Positions 48,410-60,073 of a stretch of 64,000 nt of DNA are shown in pieces. The first letter of the stretch is position 1, and each line of letters opens with the position of its first letter. The translations under genes and the position numbers were made by a program. The stretch is from Girardinichthys multiradiatus (lineage: Eukaryota; Chordata; Actinopteri; Cyprinodontiformes; Goodeidae): assembly GCF_021462225.1 (NCBI RefSeq), contig NC_061816.1, positions 10,689,390 through 10,753,389 of the forward strand. Reading direction: 5' to 3'. The notes beneath the pieces were generated by a model that had not been told where the DNA came from, did no database searches, and was given only the letters and a program-made list of their open reading frames with translations.

Positions 48410-51400
48410 TGTATCCTCTTTTTTTCCAAGATAGGTGGAAAGAATGATTGATTCTTTGATAAAGCCATTTTATTATATAGTATTGCTTTGATGAGTATCT
48501 CTGGATGAGAACAGTTATATATTATTGCTTTTTAAAATAGAAATAATGGCATCACGAAATATTAACTCATATCTCCAATATAATGAGGTAAGTTAGTGTA
48601 TCTCAAGATGTTATAAAATGTAATTTTTAAGGATGTCTTCCCGTTGCTTCTCTAATGTCTGATGTTTGCGGGCTTGTCCCTTGTTTTTATAATGTGTTTT
48701 CAAACTATTATATTCTATTAATTCTTTGGTATCAAGCTTTTCTAGGTCCAAGCGACAGAATACAAATTGTAATATCAACATTGTAAGCTTAATATTCACA
48801 GAATAATGACAAAACTAAACCTTTTATGACCAAACACATTACATTATCTTGAGATAATTGACTTTGTACCATTTTAAGATAAACTGTTACATAGAAATAA
48901 GCTATTTGGAAATAATGAAATAGCTGCACAATATTAGCAAAATATGTCATTACAATAGTATTGTTGAAAACTGATGATATAATTAGCCCAGATTTTCGTG
49001 TCCAAGCGGCCTCTGTGAGCTTCTCACTAAATAAAACACGACGGCAGTTGGAGTTGATACGAGTAACCAAATATCAATATCAGGACAAAATTAGTTGTAA
49101 TTTTGAGATGATTAAAATATTAACATGACAAAAAAAGGTTTGTTACCTCAAGATAATGAGATCATAAACGTTTGTTGGAGACGAAATGCTAATTAAGCCG
49201 TTACCCCAAAAAATATGCATTGTGATGTCAAGACAAGTTAGCTCGGCTATTATCTTGAAAAAAATCTTTAATTTCAAAATAGTAAGTTAATTAGGCTGTA
49301 AACACCAATGAAACAAGCATTTTTATTTTAAGACAAGTTCATTAAGCTGTAACCTTCACGCAGCAAGCTCTGCTACATAAAACTACTTGAATTAAACCAT
49401 ACACTGACAAAATGAGCTTTGTTTGCCCAGGATGATAGGTTAAACTAAGCTATGACCAAAGTAATGTTATTAGAAGATATCAGGTGGTTCAGGGGTCTCC
49501 CTGGGCAAAACAAGCACCATCGAAGGTTATTAAGCTGTTATTAACAAAATTAGCTTTGTTCGTCAAAGATAAGTTAATGCAGGGAATAATAAGATAATAA
49601 CTAAGTAATAAGTAAATTAAACTTTTACAAAGTAGCTTCATTTTTAAGAAAATGTTTTTTTATGAGAGTACAAGCGCGTGATTACAGCACAGTTACCAAA
49701 CCAAAACAAATCATTATCTCAGACAACATAATGAAAATAACTGAACTTCTGTATGAAGGAAGATTTATGCAGGTTTGGTTTAAGACTTTAGTCTTATTAA
49801 ACAAAATAACTAAAGCCTCTTCTCCAAGGTCTGCTTGCAGAAAACTGAGCCATACAAGCTAAACAAGGCTGAAAAGCTGCTTCAAGCTTTTACGGCTCAA
49901 ATAAATATAAACACGTTTTCAGTGACATTTAATTTATTGCGTGACCTTTGATTTTCACATTTTGAGGGGTTTTCTTTAGACCAGAAGTTTTCTTTTATAT
50001 CTTTGACTTGGTCACATTGCTTAAGTGTTTAAGTTTGTATTCCAGGAACCAGCTCTTAACACGATAAACAATAACTGATCTATATACTTTTTCCAAACCA
50101 GGATACTGACTGTCTAAACTTTATTTAACCCTCGTAAATTTCATGACATTTGAGTATTTGGTTTGTTTTGTCTGAATATCTTGAGCAAGACTTTAATCAA
50201 ACAGGGAATGGTAATGATTGTTTAACGAACAAATTGATACGTCTGCTGTTACAAAAGAACATAAGCAATCGAGTTAACATCCAGGCCATCACATAACGAG
50301 ATGGCTCCTGCCAAACCAAACAATCCCTGTCGAGGTCCCTGGACCCCAGACTGGGAAGTGTTTGTCTAGACTGTCTCTTATTGGTTCCTGTAGGTCTCTT
50401 GCCAGATCCACAGACACATTGTCATTCAGCTCAGGTCTGTCGGTCCGAGTCTCATAGCAACATGAGGAAGAGAGGCGACACTGTAGCTGTGGCAACCAAC
50501 CAGCACCGAGAGGGAGGGGTCAGCGGATGTGCGTCTACAGGGAGGCCTCCGAGATAAACACAAACGCATAAACACACGCATTGGTAATCTAACAGAGCAA
50601 TAATGCGCTACATCTCATGCTCTACCCGATCCACTCATGCTAACAGAAAAGTGACATGGTTATTAAATGTGTAGGTGGCTGTAGGGCCATCAGACTGCAC
50701 AGACACACACTTGTGGCTCTGGGGAATGAGCGGAGGGGAGGTGCTGGGGTATTAAATGTGACTAAAGCACGGGTTGGCAGCAAAACAAGACTGGTGATAA
50801 TGAATGAATGAATACTGCATTTTTTCCCCCGTCATGAAAACAAATGATTTTGATTCATATCAACAGCATGGTTGCTCCCTGAACTGCTTGCCATTTTTCA
50901 TTTGCAGATTGAATAACCTAATTATAAATGTATTTAGTCCTGACCTGCAACCCTGGATTCATTATTCATTTGGTAAGAAGAATGGTCTTTGCTGGTGGGC
51001 ACGAACCAGTGCCAGAAACTTATTAATGCGGGTCAGTTAGGTCATATATCATTTAATAGCGCTTTTAGAATAAAAGAAATGTGATGACGGAGGCAGCAAC
51101 AACTCTTCTAAAGTGTACTCAGAAAGAACAAGTGAACTGTAAGAATGAGCCAGGATGAAAACCTCCCGGCGTTACAGGTGAGTCATTCTCACAGTACTGC
51201 CTGCCCGAATGCGTTTCTGTCGTCATTTCTAAATGGCCGTGTTCACAAGCTGCCCACAAAAGGGAGACAGGCAGAAATGAATGAAAGAAATGGAGGGCGT
51301 GGTGTGTATGGGGGGGGTGTTGCAAAATGGGACATGAAGGAGAGGGGGAGAGAGAATAAATCACCAAGTGAGGAGGATGACGCCTCCTGATTGGAAAAAC

Positions 51401-52255
51401 AGCAGGGGATTCTCTCTCTTCCTCTCACCCTGCCTGCTCTTATCTATGTATTTCTCTCATCACTCTTCTTTTTTCTCTCTATACTGCAGCGATTTGATGC
51501 ACACACTGCACACATGCATGGCCGTTGTTATCTTTTGAATTGCAGCCTCTAACATGCATGGACACCAGGCTGAACTGATCGCAATGGTCAGCCAGAAGAC
51601 CCTCTTAGCATCTAAGATATCCTGCTCCAAAACACCCTAAATCAATACAGACCGCGCTTTGTTCCTCGTCAATTAAGGACCTAAAAATACAGAATTCATA
51701 AACGGAAAGGAAAAAAGCAATCTCAAGTTTTGGCACAGTGCAGGACGGTACTAATAACACAACTTGGCTACTAGATGCATAGTGCTACCATGGTTTGAAA
51801 GCGAGAACGTTCCAGTCAATTTACATTCACGGTACAACAATAAACCATAGTGAATAATTAATGCTCTGTTTTATTTTTTATATGCTTTTGGTAATTTGTA
51901 TCGACCAAGAATGAATGTTGCTGAAGGGATTTTAATGGGCAGCATTAAATAAACTAACAGAAATAAAAGACTTCAGATCTGAGGGCTCATTATCTAGTTT
52001 AATGTGTTAGGGCTACACTTAATTTTCTCTTCAACATCTGTTTGTCGTGGCTGTAAAAGCAGAGTGCTTGATTCAGTAATGTTACGTTTAAACTGTCAGT
52101 GTGTGGTAATCTTCTACTGCACAATTAAGCTCTATTTTGTAGTGGTCCGTCACAGAAAATTCCCAATAAAAAGGTTTGTAGCTGTTAAATGACAAAATGT
52201 GAACTCCTTTCAGCAGCAACATTACTTTAGTGTATATGATTACAGCTTAATGTTG
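48410..52255. other. Intronic AT-rich DNA, no gene recognised
   Basis: No fgf14 exon was found on the minus strand by eye. A plus-strand run ATGAGCCAGGATGAAAACCT (51145 on) ending CAG|GTGAG at 51178 looks exon-like but matches nothing I know. Other frames lack family signal. Confidence 0.4.
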
Positions 52256-52262
52256 TCTTATA

Positions 52263-53532
52263 CAGGGGTTGGACAATGAAACTGAAACACCTGGTTTTAG
52301 ACCACAATAATTTATTAGTATGGTGTAGGGCCTCCGTTTGCGGCCAATACAGCGTCAATTCATCTTGGGAATGACATATACAAGTCCTGCACAGTGGTCA
52401 GAGGGATTTTAAGCCATTCTTCTTGCAGGATAGTGGCCAGGTCACTACGTGATACTGGTGGAGGAAAACGTTTCCTGACTCGCTCCTCCAAAACACCCCA
52501 AAGTGGCTCAATAATATTTAGATCTGGTGACTGTGCAGGCCATGGGAGATGTTCAACTTCACTTTCATGTTCATCAAACCAATCTTTCACCAGTCTTGCT
52601 GTGTGTATTGGTGCATTGTTATCCTGATACACGGCACCGCCTTCAGGATACAATGTTTGAACCATTGGATGCACATGGTCCTCAAGAATGGTTCGGTAGT
52701 CCTTGGCAGTGACGCGCCCATCTAGCACAAGTATTGGGCCAAGGGAATGCCATGATATGGCAGCCCAAACCATCACTGATCCACCCCCATGCTTCACTCT
52801 GGGCATGGAACAGTCTGGGTGGTACGCTTCTTTGGGGCTTCTCCACACCGTAACTCTCCTGGATGTGGGGAAAACAGTAAAGGTGGACTCATCAGAGAAC
52901 AATACATGTTTCACATTGTCCACAGCCCAAGATTTGCGCTCCTTGCACCATTGAAACCGACGTTTGGCATTGGCATGAGTGACCAAAGGTTTGGCTATAG
53001 CAGCCAGGCCGTGTATATTGACCCTGTGGAGCTCCTGATGGACAGTTCTGGTGGAAACAGGAGAGTTGAGGTGCACATTTAATTCTGACATGATTTGGGC
53101 AGCCGTGGTTTTATGTTTTTTGGATACAATCCGGGTTAGCACCCGAACATCCCTTTCAGACAGCTTCCTCTTGCGTCCACAGTTAATCCTGTTGGATGTG
53201 GTTCGTCCTTCTTGGTGGTATGCTGACATTACCCTGGATACCGTGGCTCTTGATACATCACAAAGACTTGCTGTCTTGGTCACAGATGCGCCAGCAAGAC
53301 GTGCACCAACAATTTGTCCTCTTTTGAACTCTGGTATGTCACCCATAATGTTGTGTGCATTTCAATATTTTGAGCAAAACTGTGCTCTTACCCTGCTAAT
53401 TGAACCTTCACACTCTGCTCTTACTGGTGCAATGTGCAATCAATGAAGACTGGCTACCAGGCTGGTCCAATTTAGCCATGAAACCTCCCACACTAAAATG
53501 ACAGGTGTTTCAGTTTCATTGTCCAACCTCTG
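52263..53532 (-). mobile_element. Tc1/mariner element, copy B (1270 bp, full length)
   Basis: Same family as copies A and C, inserted in the opposite orientation. The terminal repeats are intact except for one base near 53529, with TA at 52261-52262 and 53533-53534. It has no gaps, so it defines the full length of 1270 bp. Confidence 0.97.
52360..53346 (-). CDS. Tc1-type transposase, 328 aa, probably inactive (copy B)
   Basis: The open frame has a paired-type DNA-binding region: helix-turn-helix about residues 10-45, GRKRK at 57-61, then a second helix-turn-helix to about 110. The catalytic domain holds the first Asp at 152 (FSDES) and the Glu at 280 (LNIIEPLW). At the second catalytic position (243) the sequence is QDNNAP, where copies A and C read QDDNAP. 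By alignment with the DNxPxH motif of Tc1 transposases, the catalytic Asp is changed to Asn (GAC to AAC). Spacing from 243 to 280 is 36 residues, the DD36E type. A TGA replaces the CGA seen in copy C, ending the protein 15 residues early. Same strand as fgf14. Confidence 0.9.
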   Translation of the reverse strand: MGDIPEFKRGQIVGARLAGASVTKTASLCDVSRATVSRVMSAYHQEGRTTSNRINCGRKRKLSERDVRVLTRIVSKKHKTTAAQIMSELNVHLNSPVSTRTVHQELHRVNIHGLAAIAKPLVTHANAKRRFQWCKERKSWAVDNVKHVLFSDESTFTVFPTSRRVTVWRSPKEAYHPDCSMPRVKHGGGSVMVWAAISWHSLGPILVLDGRVTAKDYRTILEDHVHPMVQTLYPEGGAVYQDNNAPIHTARLVKDWFDEHESEVEHLPWPAQSPDLNIIEPLWGVLEERVRKRFPPPVSRSDLATILQEEWLKIPLTTVQDLYMSFPR

Positions 53533-53639
53533 TATGTATAAATGTGCAGCATGAGGATGTAAAAGTAGACAGTTAAATATTACCAGTCTTGCATGTTTGT
53601 ATTATGTATATTTCAAGCTTATGAAATAAAGATCTCAAA

Positions 53640-54060
53640 ATTCAACGAGTCAAGGATTCCTTCATGTATGCCATGCAAAAGGGAAAAGAGGCAGGGAGGG
53701 AGGGAGGGAGAAAGGAATAACAGAAAGAACTGAGGTAGGACACAAGGATTGATTGATTGAGAGAAAGAAGGAAAGACATAAAGGAAGGAACAAGAATAAA
53801 AACAAAAGAGGAAAATATGGGCAGAAGGAAAGAAACAGTGACAAGGAAGGAAGAAAAAAATGAAATAAGGGGGAAGGAAGGACACAAGGAAGGAATGACA
53901 ACTAGGATAATGTCAATAGGATAAGAAAAAACATCTAGAAATGAAAATTATTTTCCATACTGTCCTTTACTTTTTTAATACTTATTCAGACCTGGAATAT
54001 ACTAAAAACAAATCCCAGACATTTCCAGATGGCATAGGAACCCCGTAATTCTCATCACGA
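53640..54060. repeat. Second polypurine tract with a shared flank
   Basis: Purine-rich AAGG and GAAA units run from about 53650 to 53925, including GGGAGGGAGGGAGGGAG near 53695 and a GATTGATTGATT insert near 53747. The right flank (GACCTGGAATATACTAAAAA at 53991) resembles 31731 (GACCTGGAAAATACTGGAAT), so both tracts belong to one dispersed repeat. Confidence 0.75.
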
Positions 54061-54064
54061 AATG

Positions 54065-55105
54065 ACACTCGCTACTTTGTAAATGGCATCTGTGTGTGCA
54101 AACATATTATATTCTAAAAAAACATTAATTTGAGTATTACTGACCAGTGCAAAGAAGATTTGATTTGACTACAGGTGAAAAATCGAGTTAATGATATTTT
54201 CCTGGCAAATGAGGGTCAGAATTCACACCAAGGAGATGCCCAGCAACCACCTGTTCTTTACTAAGGTTTAGTTTTTGAGAGACTCCAGACTCATTATTTT
54301 TAGAAGCCTTAGTGTATAATCTAATTTAACTCAAAATGCATTTGCACCTCCTGTTCTTTGCGTAAGAATATTTTATGCAACTGAGTTCCCAAATATTGTT
54401 CCCCCATCCCCGTACGTATGCACTGTGAGTGCATCTGTGTGCATCTGTTTGTGTTCACTGCTCAGCGAGTGGGTGTGTTTGTTTCCAACACCAGTTATTA
54501 TCACAGCACTAATTACCCAGGGGGATTGTGGGTAAAGAAAATCATCCTACAAAAAAGAATCCCAAAGAGAAAAGGGGGAAACCGAGGAGTGGAAAGAAGA
54601 GTGTTGCTCAACACTTCAGGTCTGCATTGATTCAACTACTCCAAAGAAAATCTGTCTCTTACTTTGGGTCAGCTGAGCTGCAACTGGTATCCAGATGCTT
54701 CTTAAGAACCTGTTTTGAAACTAGCCTGCATTCAGGGGAGTCAGAGGTAAACTGTATTATTGAGTTAGTGGATAAACTGAGGTGGAAATGCTGGGGCCAC
54801 TAGTGAGTAAAACCATAACTCATACTGAAATGGTTCTCCTACTGTAGAAAAAACAGCAAGGTGTAAAACATATTTCCCTGGTGGCAAATTAAAACTTGAG
54901 ATACTTTTTAGTTTTTTATTTTGTACTGAAGTTGAGAACCTGACCCCACTTTCTGCCAATCTCCTTTGGGAAAAAATAAAATGAAAGGCCACTAGTGGCA
55001 CAAAATATTTCTTTAATCATAGCAAATTACTGATTGAGACATCATGCAGCTGTATGACGTTGTTATAACCTCTATCTGAACTTCATTTGTTTCTGTAAAA
55101 CTCCA
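54065..55105. other. Intronic DNA with a SINE-tail motif
   Basis: GCCACTAGTGGCACAAAAT at 54989-55007 matches the tail core of the SINE at 18718. No SINE body precedes it. Frames at 54418-54803 have no recognisable domain. Confidence 0.45.
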
Positions 55106-55110
55106 TCGTG

Positions 55111-55696
55111 TGTCACGGTTCTGTCACGGTTAACTTGGAATTGGACCCCAGAATGCAGACGAGCAGGCAGCGTGATGGTAAGTGAAAAGGTTTTAATGAC
55201 AAAGAACAAAAACTCACTCACAGCAGGAGGCAGGAACAAAACAACGGACGGGCAGGCGAGACAGGCATGGCATGATCCGAAAATAAGACTTGAGCATCAA
55301 AACTTGACATGAGCATGAAAGTGAAAGATGTTTCCGCAAAGACTAACAGAGCAGGTGTGAATATATCGAGTGAAAACCAGGTGGAGCAAGGGGACAGATT
55401 AACTTGGACAGGTGAGCCGAATAAACTTAATTGACAGACAGAACGAAACATGGCTGCGGCAAAAACAGACTCTAATAAACAAACTAGAAAAACGTGAAGC
55501 TAAAGCATAACCAGATCCGAAAACCAAACTTGACAAAACATGAACAAGATGACAAAACTAAAGCATGACCAGGAAAATAAACAGAAACATGATTCAAAAT
55601 CTAAGAAGAATAACAACAAAAGAACGAGTCAAAACCTTAACTGTGAAAAACATAAGAAACCCGAAACCAAAAACCAAACAACCCTACATCATGACA
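55111..55696 (-). mobile_element. Solo LTR, 586 bp, TSD TCGTG/TTGTG
   Basis: It begins TGTCACGGTT and ends CATCATGACA, flanked by TCGTG (55106-55110) and TTGTG (55697-55701), a 5-bp duplication with one C-to-T change at a CpG. The left end reads, in complement, like the U5 end of fish LTRs (GGGGTCCAATTCC before the terminal TGACA), suggesting minus orientation. No internal genes are present. Confidence 0.82.
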
Positions 55697-56528
55697 TTGT
55701 GTTTATAGTTCTCTTTGGACTTGTGAAGAAGATTTTCAAATCATCAATAAAAAAGTGCTATTCCACCAAAGCAAAGCGGGTTAAAAGAAACATGTAATTC
55801 AGTATTGGATGAATCTTTAGCAGTAGATAAAATCCTTTTTCCATATTTTCAAGCCACACTTTTAATTGGAAAGTCTGTTCTATAGTGCTTCAGTGTTGCA
55901 ATTTATGGAGTGGTGTCCTTGAAGAGCCCCAACAGCTCCCAAGTAACTAATTTGTTCTCTAGTTACCAGAAAATATATGTGTTTGTCACGACTCGCATGT
56001 TCTAACATCTATTTTCTGTGCCTCTTCTCTCTCTTTTCATCTCTAGGATATAGACTTTTGCAGGGCTCGATCCATCTGAGTGCTTCACTGTCTGCGTTAT
56101 GAATGGAGATTCACACCTACGTACACAGACGTGCAGCGGACACAGACTGCTTGATTTGTACAGAGCACACACATCCATGTTTGTCGAAAACATCCTGTTC
56201 TAAGAAAACATGAGGCGGTCCAGACAGATTGGATCTGTGTGAAGAAATGAAATGACAGGACTACAATGTTCTAAAGGACATAGGGCCACAGTATGTGCCA
56301 CAGCACCAGAACTGTGCAGCAGGGGAACCAATGTGTTACCCGTGCACAGACAAATTTTAATAAAAAAATACTTTTTGTCATTTTTCCATACTGAATAAAT
56401 ATTCTCAAATGAAAAGGTTGATAGTTCTATTTATATTTCTATAGCAATAAAAGATGAATTGTTTTAAGGCTTCCGACATCTTCACCAGGCAACCAAGGAG
56501 AGTGCTTTATATTTCTTTGTGCCATGAC

Positions 56529-57030
56529 TGTCATAATCTGCCTGTGTGTGGGGTTTCAGTTTGTGTCCTGCTTACTTTTTGCACTTCTATGTTCTTCTCT
56601 TGCTTTTTTTCAGTTCATTCAGGTTTATTAGTTTCATTCTGGTTTTCAGATATTTTAGTTTTAGTTTAGCTCTTTAGATCATTTTGTTCTTGTGTAAAGA
56701 GTTATATGTTATTCTCCACTCATCTGTATTAATTAGTCACTCTCTCCCTCAGTTGCCTTCAGTATCTTTTCCACTAGCTGCATCTCATTCCTTTCTGATT
56801 AGCTCCCTTGGTTCATTGGTCCATCCTCCTCCCTTCAGCAGTATTTATACCTTCTGGTTCTTCATTGTTCTCTGCTGGATCCAACTGTTTACCTCCCTCT
56901 TCCATGTCCCCGCCTGTGTTTCCGTTTTTAGTTCTTCATTTAAGTATTATTAAAAACTCTTTATATTACCAATAGGCTCCCGTCCTCCTGCTTGCACTTT
57001 GGTCCTGCTCCACCTCAGCACAATATGACA
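56529..57030 (+). mobile_element. Solo LTR, 502 bp, TSD ATGAC
   Basis: It starts TGTCATAATCTGCC and ends CAATATGACA, with an exact duplication ATGAC at 56524-56528 and 57031-57035. A TATTTATACC TATA-like motif near 56840 and the pyrimidine-rich body fit the U3-R-U5 of an LTR in plus orientation. Its ends (TGTCATAATC, GCACTTTGGTCC near 56994) resemble those of the LTR element at 41358-43911, so they may be related families. Confidence 0.9.
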
Positions 57031-57035
57031 ATGAC

Positions 57036-57495
57036 CAAGTACTGTAGTTATCTTTGATGTTAGACTAAAACTCTAGAAGAAAAATCTAAGCATATTTTAG
57101 TATTTTCTGGATATTTAGAATCTACAAATCTACAAAAATTAAAGTTAAAAAACAAGAATAAAATGCAACTCTGGCGCCAGTTATTCCAAAATAAAAGCCC
57201 AGACTGAGTCTTAATAAACCCTGCGTTTTCATGACAATGGCTTTGTGTTAGACAAAAACTGCAGATGGACTTAACCACAAGCGAAACATGAAACAATATT
57301 CAGTAAAGTACAATTTGGAAAATGTGCAATGTTGTTGCCCAGTAATAAAATAAAGCAGCTAAACAAAGACATGTTGAGAGTCTGAATGGGCAATATTCTT
57401 ACTTTGCATCACCGTCCCTGCCATTTAAGATGGCATCATGTCAAGGGGGTTTAAGAACTGAGAATAAACAGATAAATATGTTGGCATGGTAGTTT
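57036..57495. other. Intronic AT-rich DNA
   Basis: No feature recognised. Confidence 0.4.
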
Positions 57496-57499
57496 AGTT

Positions 57500-58460
57500 G
57501 TGCAATGATCAATATTTGGTGTTGACACCAAATCATGATCTTGAACCTCGTACAGTGTCACCACAAAGTAGCCAAATCATATCACTTCCTCTCAAATAGT
57601 TACATTACAGACTTATTCCACAACACTAGATTTTTTAAATTATCTATAAAAACGACCCATGATAGGTCTGGGTATTTTATCCCATTCTTTGTAGGTCATT
57701 TCAAGTTCAGTGAGGCTGGATCAGCACTAATGGTGGACAAATATTTTTAGGTCTTTCCAGAGATGTTAAAATAGATTTAAATCCAGGCCACTCAGACATT
57801 CATAAACGTCCCACTTTCCCACAGCATAACTCTGCCACCAACATGCTTCACAGTGAGAATGGTTCTAGCCAAGTGATGAACAGTGCAGCATTTTTTTCTA
57901 GACATGATGCTTTGAGGACAAATCGTTTCATTCTGGTTTTATCAGACCAGGAAACTGTCCAGCCACTCATCCATAAAGGTCTCATTGGTGCAGCGAGTTA
58001 GCGATGGTTGACATTGTGGATAGTTCTATCTCCACAAGGGAAGACTCGAGCTCTGCCTTTGTAAGCATTGGGTTTTGGGTCACCTTTCTGATCAAGATCC
58101 TTCTTCCCTGATTCCTCAGTTTGTTCAGGCAGCCAGATCCAGGGAGAGTTGGTTACAAACTTCTTCCATTTCCAAATTAAAAAAAGACTGCGATGCTTTT
58201 CAGAATCTTCAATGATGCCAAAATGTTTTGTGTTATTCTTTAGATTTGTGTCTTCAATTCATTTGACTTCATTGCATGGTTTAAGCTCTGACATGCTCTG
58301 TCAACTGTGAAACGTTATATGGGTAATACACTGCACTCCAAATCCTGTTCAGTCACCTGAATATAGCCCAGGTGGACTCTGAATCAAGTTGCACAAGCAT
58401 CTTCATCAGCTCTCATCAGATACAGTTAAGCTCACTGTACATAATGTGGGTAAGTTTACA
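57500..58460 (-). mobile_element. Degenerate Tc1/mariner element, minus strand
   Basis: Antisense transposase blocks appear in order: TAGGTCTTTCCAGAGATGTT (57750 on), AAATCCAGGCCACTCAGAC (57780 on), CCACCAACATGCTTCACAGT (57835 on), TTTTATCAGACCAGGAAACT (57936 on, the region of the first catalytic Asp), and GGTTACAAACTTCTTCCATTT (58151 on). A terminal block (CAGGTGGACTCTGAATCAAGTTG, 58370 on) closes it. It is an old copy with no open frame. Confidence 0.72.
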
Positions 58461-58464
58461 AAAA

Positions 58465-59755
58465 TATCTTAAATATATCAGCATTATTGGCTACTTGGTG
58501 CAGATATTTTTAGAATAAAATAACAAAATTATTAATCAAATTATTTTAGAATAAGTCTTTAATGTTGGAAAAGTGAATGATGCGAATACTATAAAAGCTG
58601 TAAGAAATGTGCAAACAGTGCAGATGAGTGAATTAGATAATCCAACTTATATATCCAACTCATTGCTTTTGCAAATCTGACTATAAATACAGTTATGCAT
58701 TAAATACATTCAATGCATAACTATGCAGAGATTTATGAAGATATTCTGCGTAATTATGCACAGATTTTGAAATTGAAATTGGAGTGATGTAAGCTTTCTT
58801 TCTGGTGTATTTCAGCATTAGTGTAGTTAAATTTTGCACTAGCTGTAGAGTTGCTACATTCCTTTTATTTAAGAAAGTACAGCGCTGTAGGGATCTACTC
58901 TGCACATGAAAAAAGCATGTAGTAAAGTCTCCACACTGGATCAGAATAGGGGACAAACAAGTGGCAATGTGCTTCAGGTGGTAAAACGTGTTCTTGGTAA
59001 CATTTTTAATGTGAGGTAAAAAAAACAAAAAACAAATATCTAGAATCTAATATAGCACCAGGATTATTTAATTTGCACTGAAGTTTCTCTCTCTAAAAGT
59101 CAACACTAATTATTAATAATCATAAATGATGACCAAGTTGGCTAATGTTAGAGAGTAAGGGTTCATTTACCCCAAGATGTATCCTACAATATTATTTAAA
59201 GTTAATCAAAGTTTAGTAAAATCCATGTATTTTTGCTTTTCTTGGCTTTAAAAAGAAAATAGCCTAACCTAAATGTTTTAGCGTCAAGGTCTCGAGTTTA
59301 AGCTGGCTTTTCACAAACGGCTTGTGTCCTTATGCTACAAAGAAACAAGATTTTCATGCTTAGAAAGAAGTGCAGCAGCAACAGGAAATTGAAGTAGATC
59401 ATTTTAAATAGTCTTACTTGCCAAGACCTGATATAGGAACGCATTTCCATTCTTAATGCTGGTGGCTAGACGGTCAGCAGAACTTCAGTTTTAAAAAACA
59501 TAAGGGTCACAACTGTAATTTGAATCCCAGTAATTATCTAGATAATACGCCACACATGTACATTAGCATAGTGCAGGCTACAAAACAAATTCACCTCAAC
59601 ACCTTCTTTCAAGCAAGGCAGATATGTGAAAATACCTTGAACAATTCAGAAATGTTTAGTGATGTGCCTTTTAAAAAACATCTTTAATTCACTTGGATGT
59701 GTAGCAATTGATGTTCTTTGTTAATCTAGACTGATGCATGCAAATAATACGAATC
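58465..59755. other. Intronic AT-rich DNA
   Basis: The minus frame at 58693-59028 (111 codons) has no recognisable domain, signal peptide or splice support. Nothing else identified. Confidence 0.4.
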
Positions 59756-59759
59756 TATC

Positions 59760-60071
59760 AGATCTTGGACTATTAACAAGGAGAAAGCCAGCACAACTGG
59801 GAAGCAAAAGACATGGTAACGGAAGGATGAAGCGAAGGACAACGATCAATAGAGAACTTAAATACTGGGGGAAGCATAATAAATGACACTGGATACAGGT
59901 GTATAATTCAAAGTATATGTGGAGCAGCTGAGGCAGAAGACAGGCAGAGAGACTGAGGAAAGAGACTAATCAACACAGAATGGGGCTGAGCTAACACAAG
60001 GAAACTTCAAACTAAAGGGAAAACACAAAACTTCATACAAAGATAAGACAAAAGTAACAATGCATGACAAA
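59760..60071 (-). mobile_element. Possible partial LTR, minus orientation
   Basis: It ends AATGCATGACA, which in complement is a TGTCATGC start. The body in complement is pyrimidine-rich with TATTTAAG (near 59860), as in fish LTR U3 regions. No second end or target duplication was found. Copy C is inserted directly beside it. Confidence 0.4.
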
Positions 60072-60073
60072 TA

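Noticed and set aside
51145..51390. Plus frame MSQDENLPALQ followed by a GTGAG donor-like site
   Set aside because: Single donor-like site and unknown peptide; no upstream or downstream partner exon found.
53619..53901. Minus frames of 79-88 codons rich in Phe, Leu and Ser
   Set aside because: Same cause: antisense of the second polypurine tract.
58693..59028. Minus frame of 111 codons
   Set aside because: AT-rich, no domain, inside the presumed fgf14 intron with no splice support.
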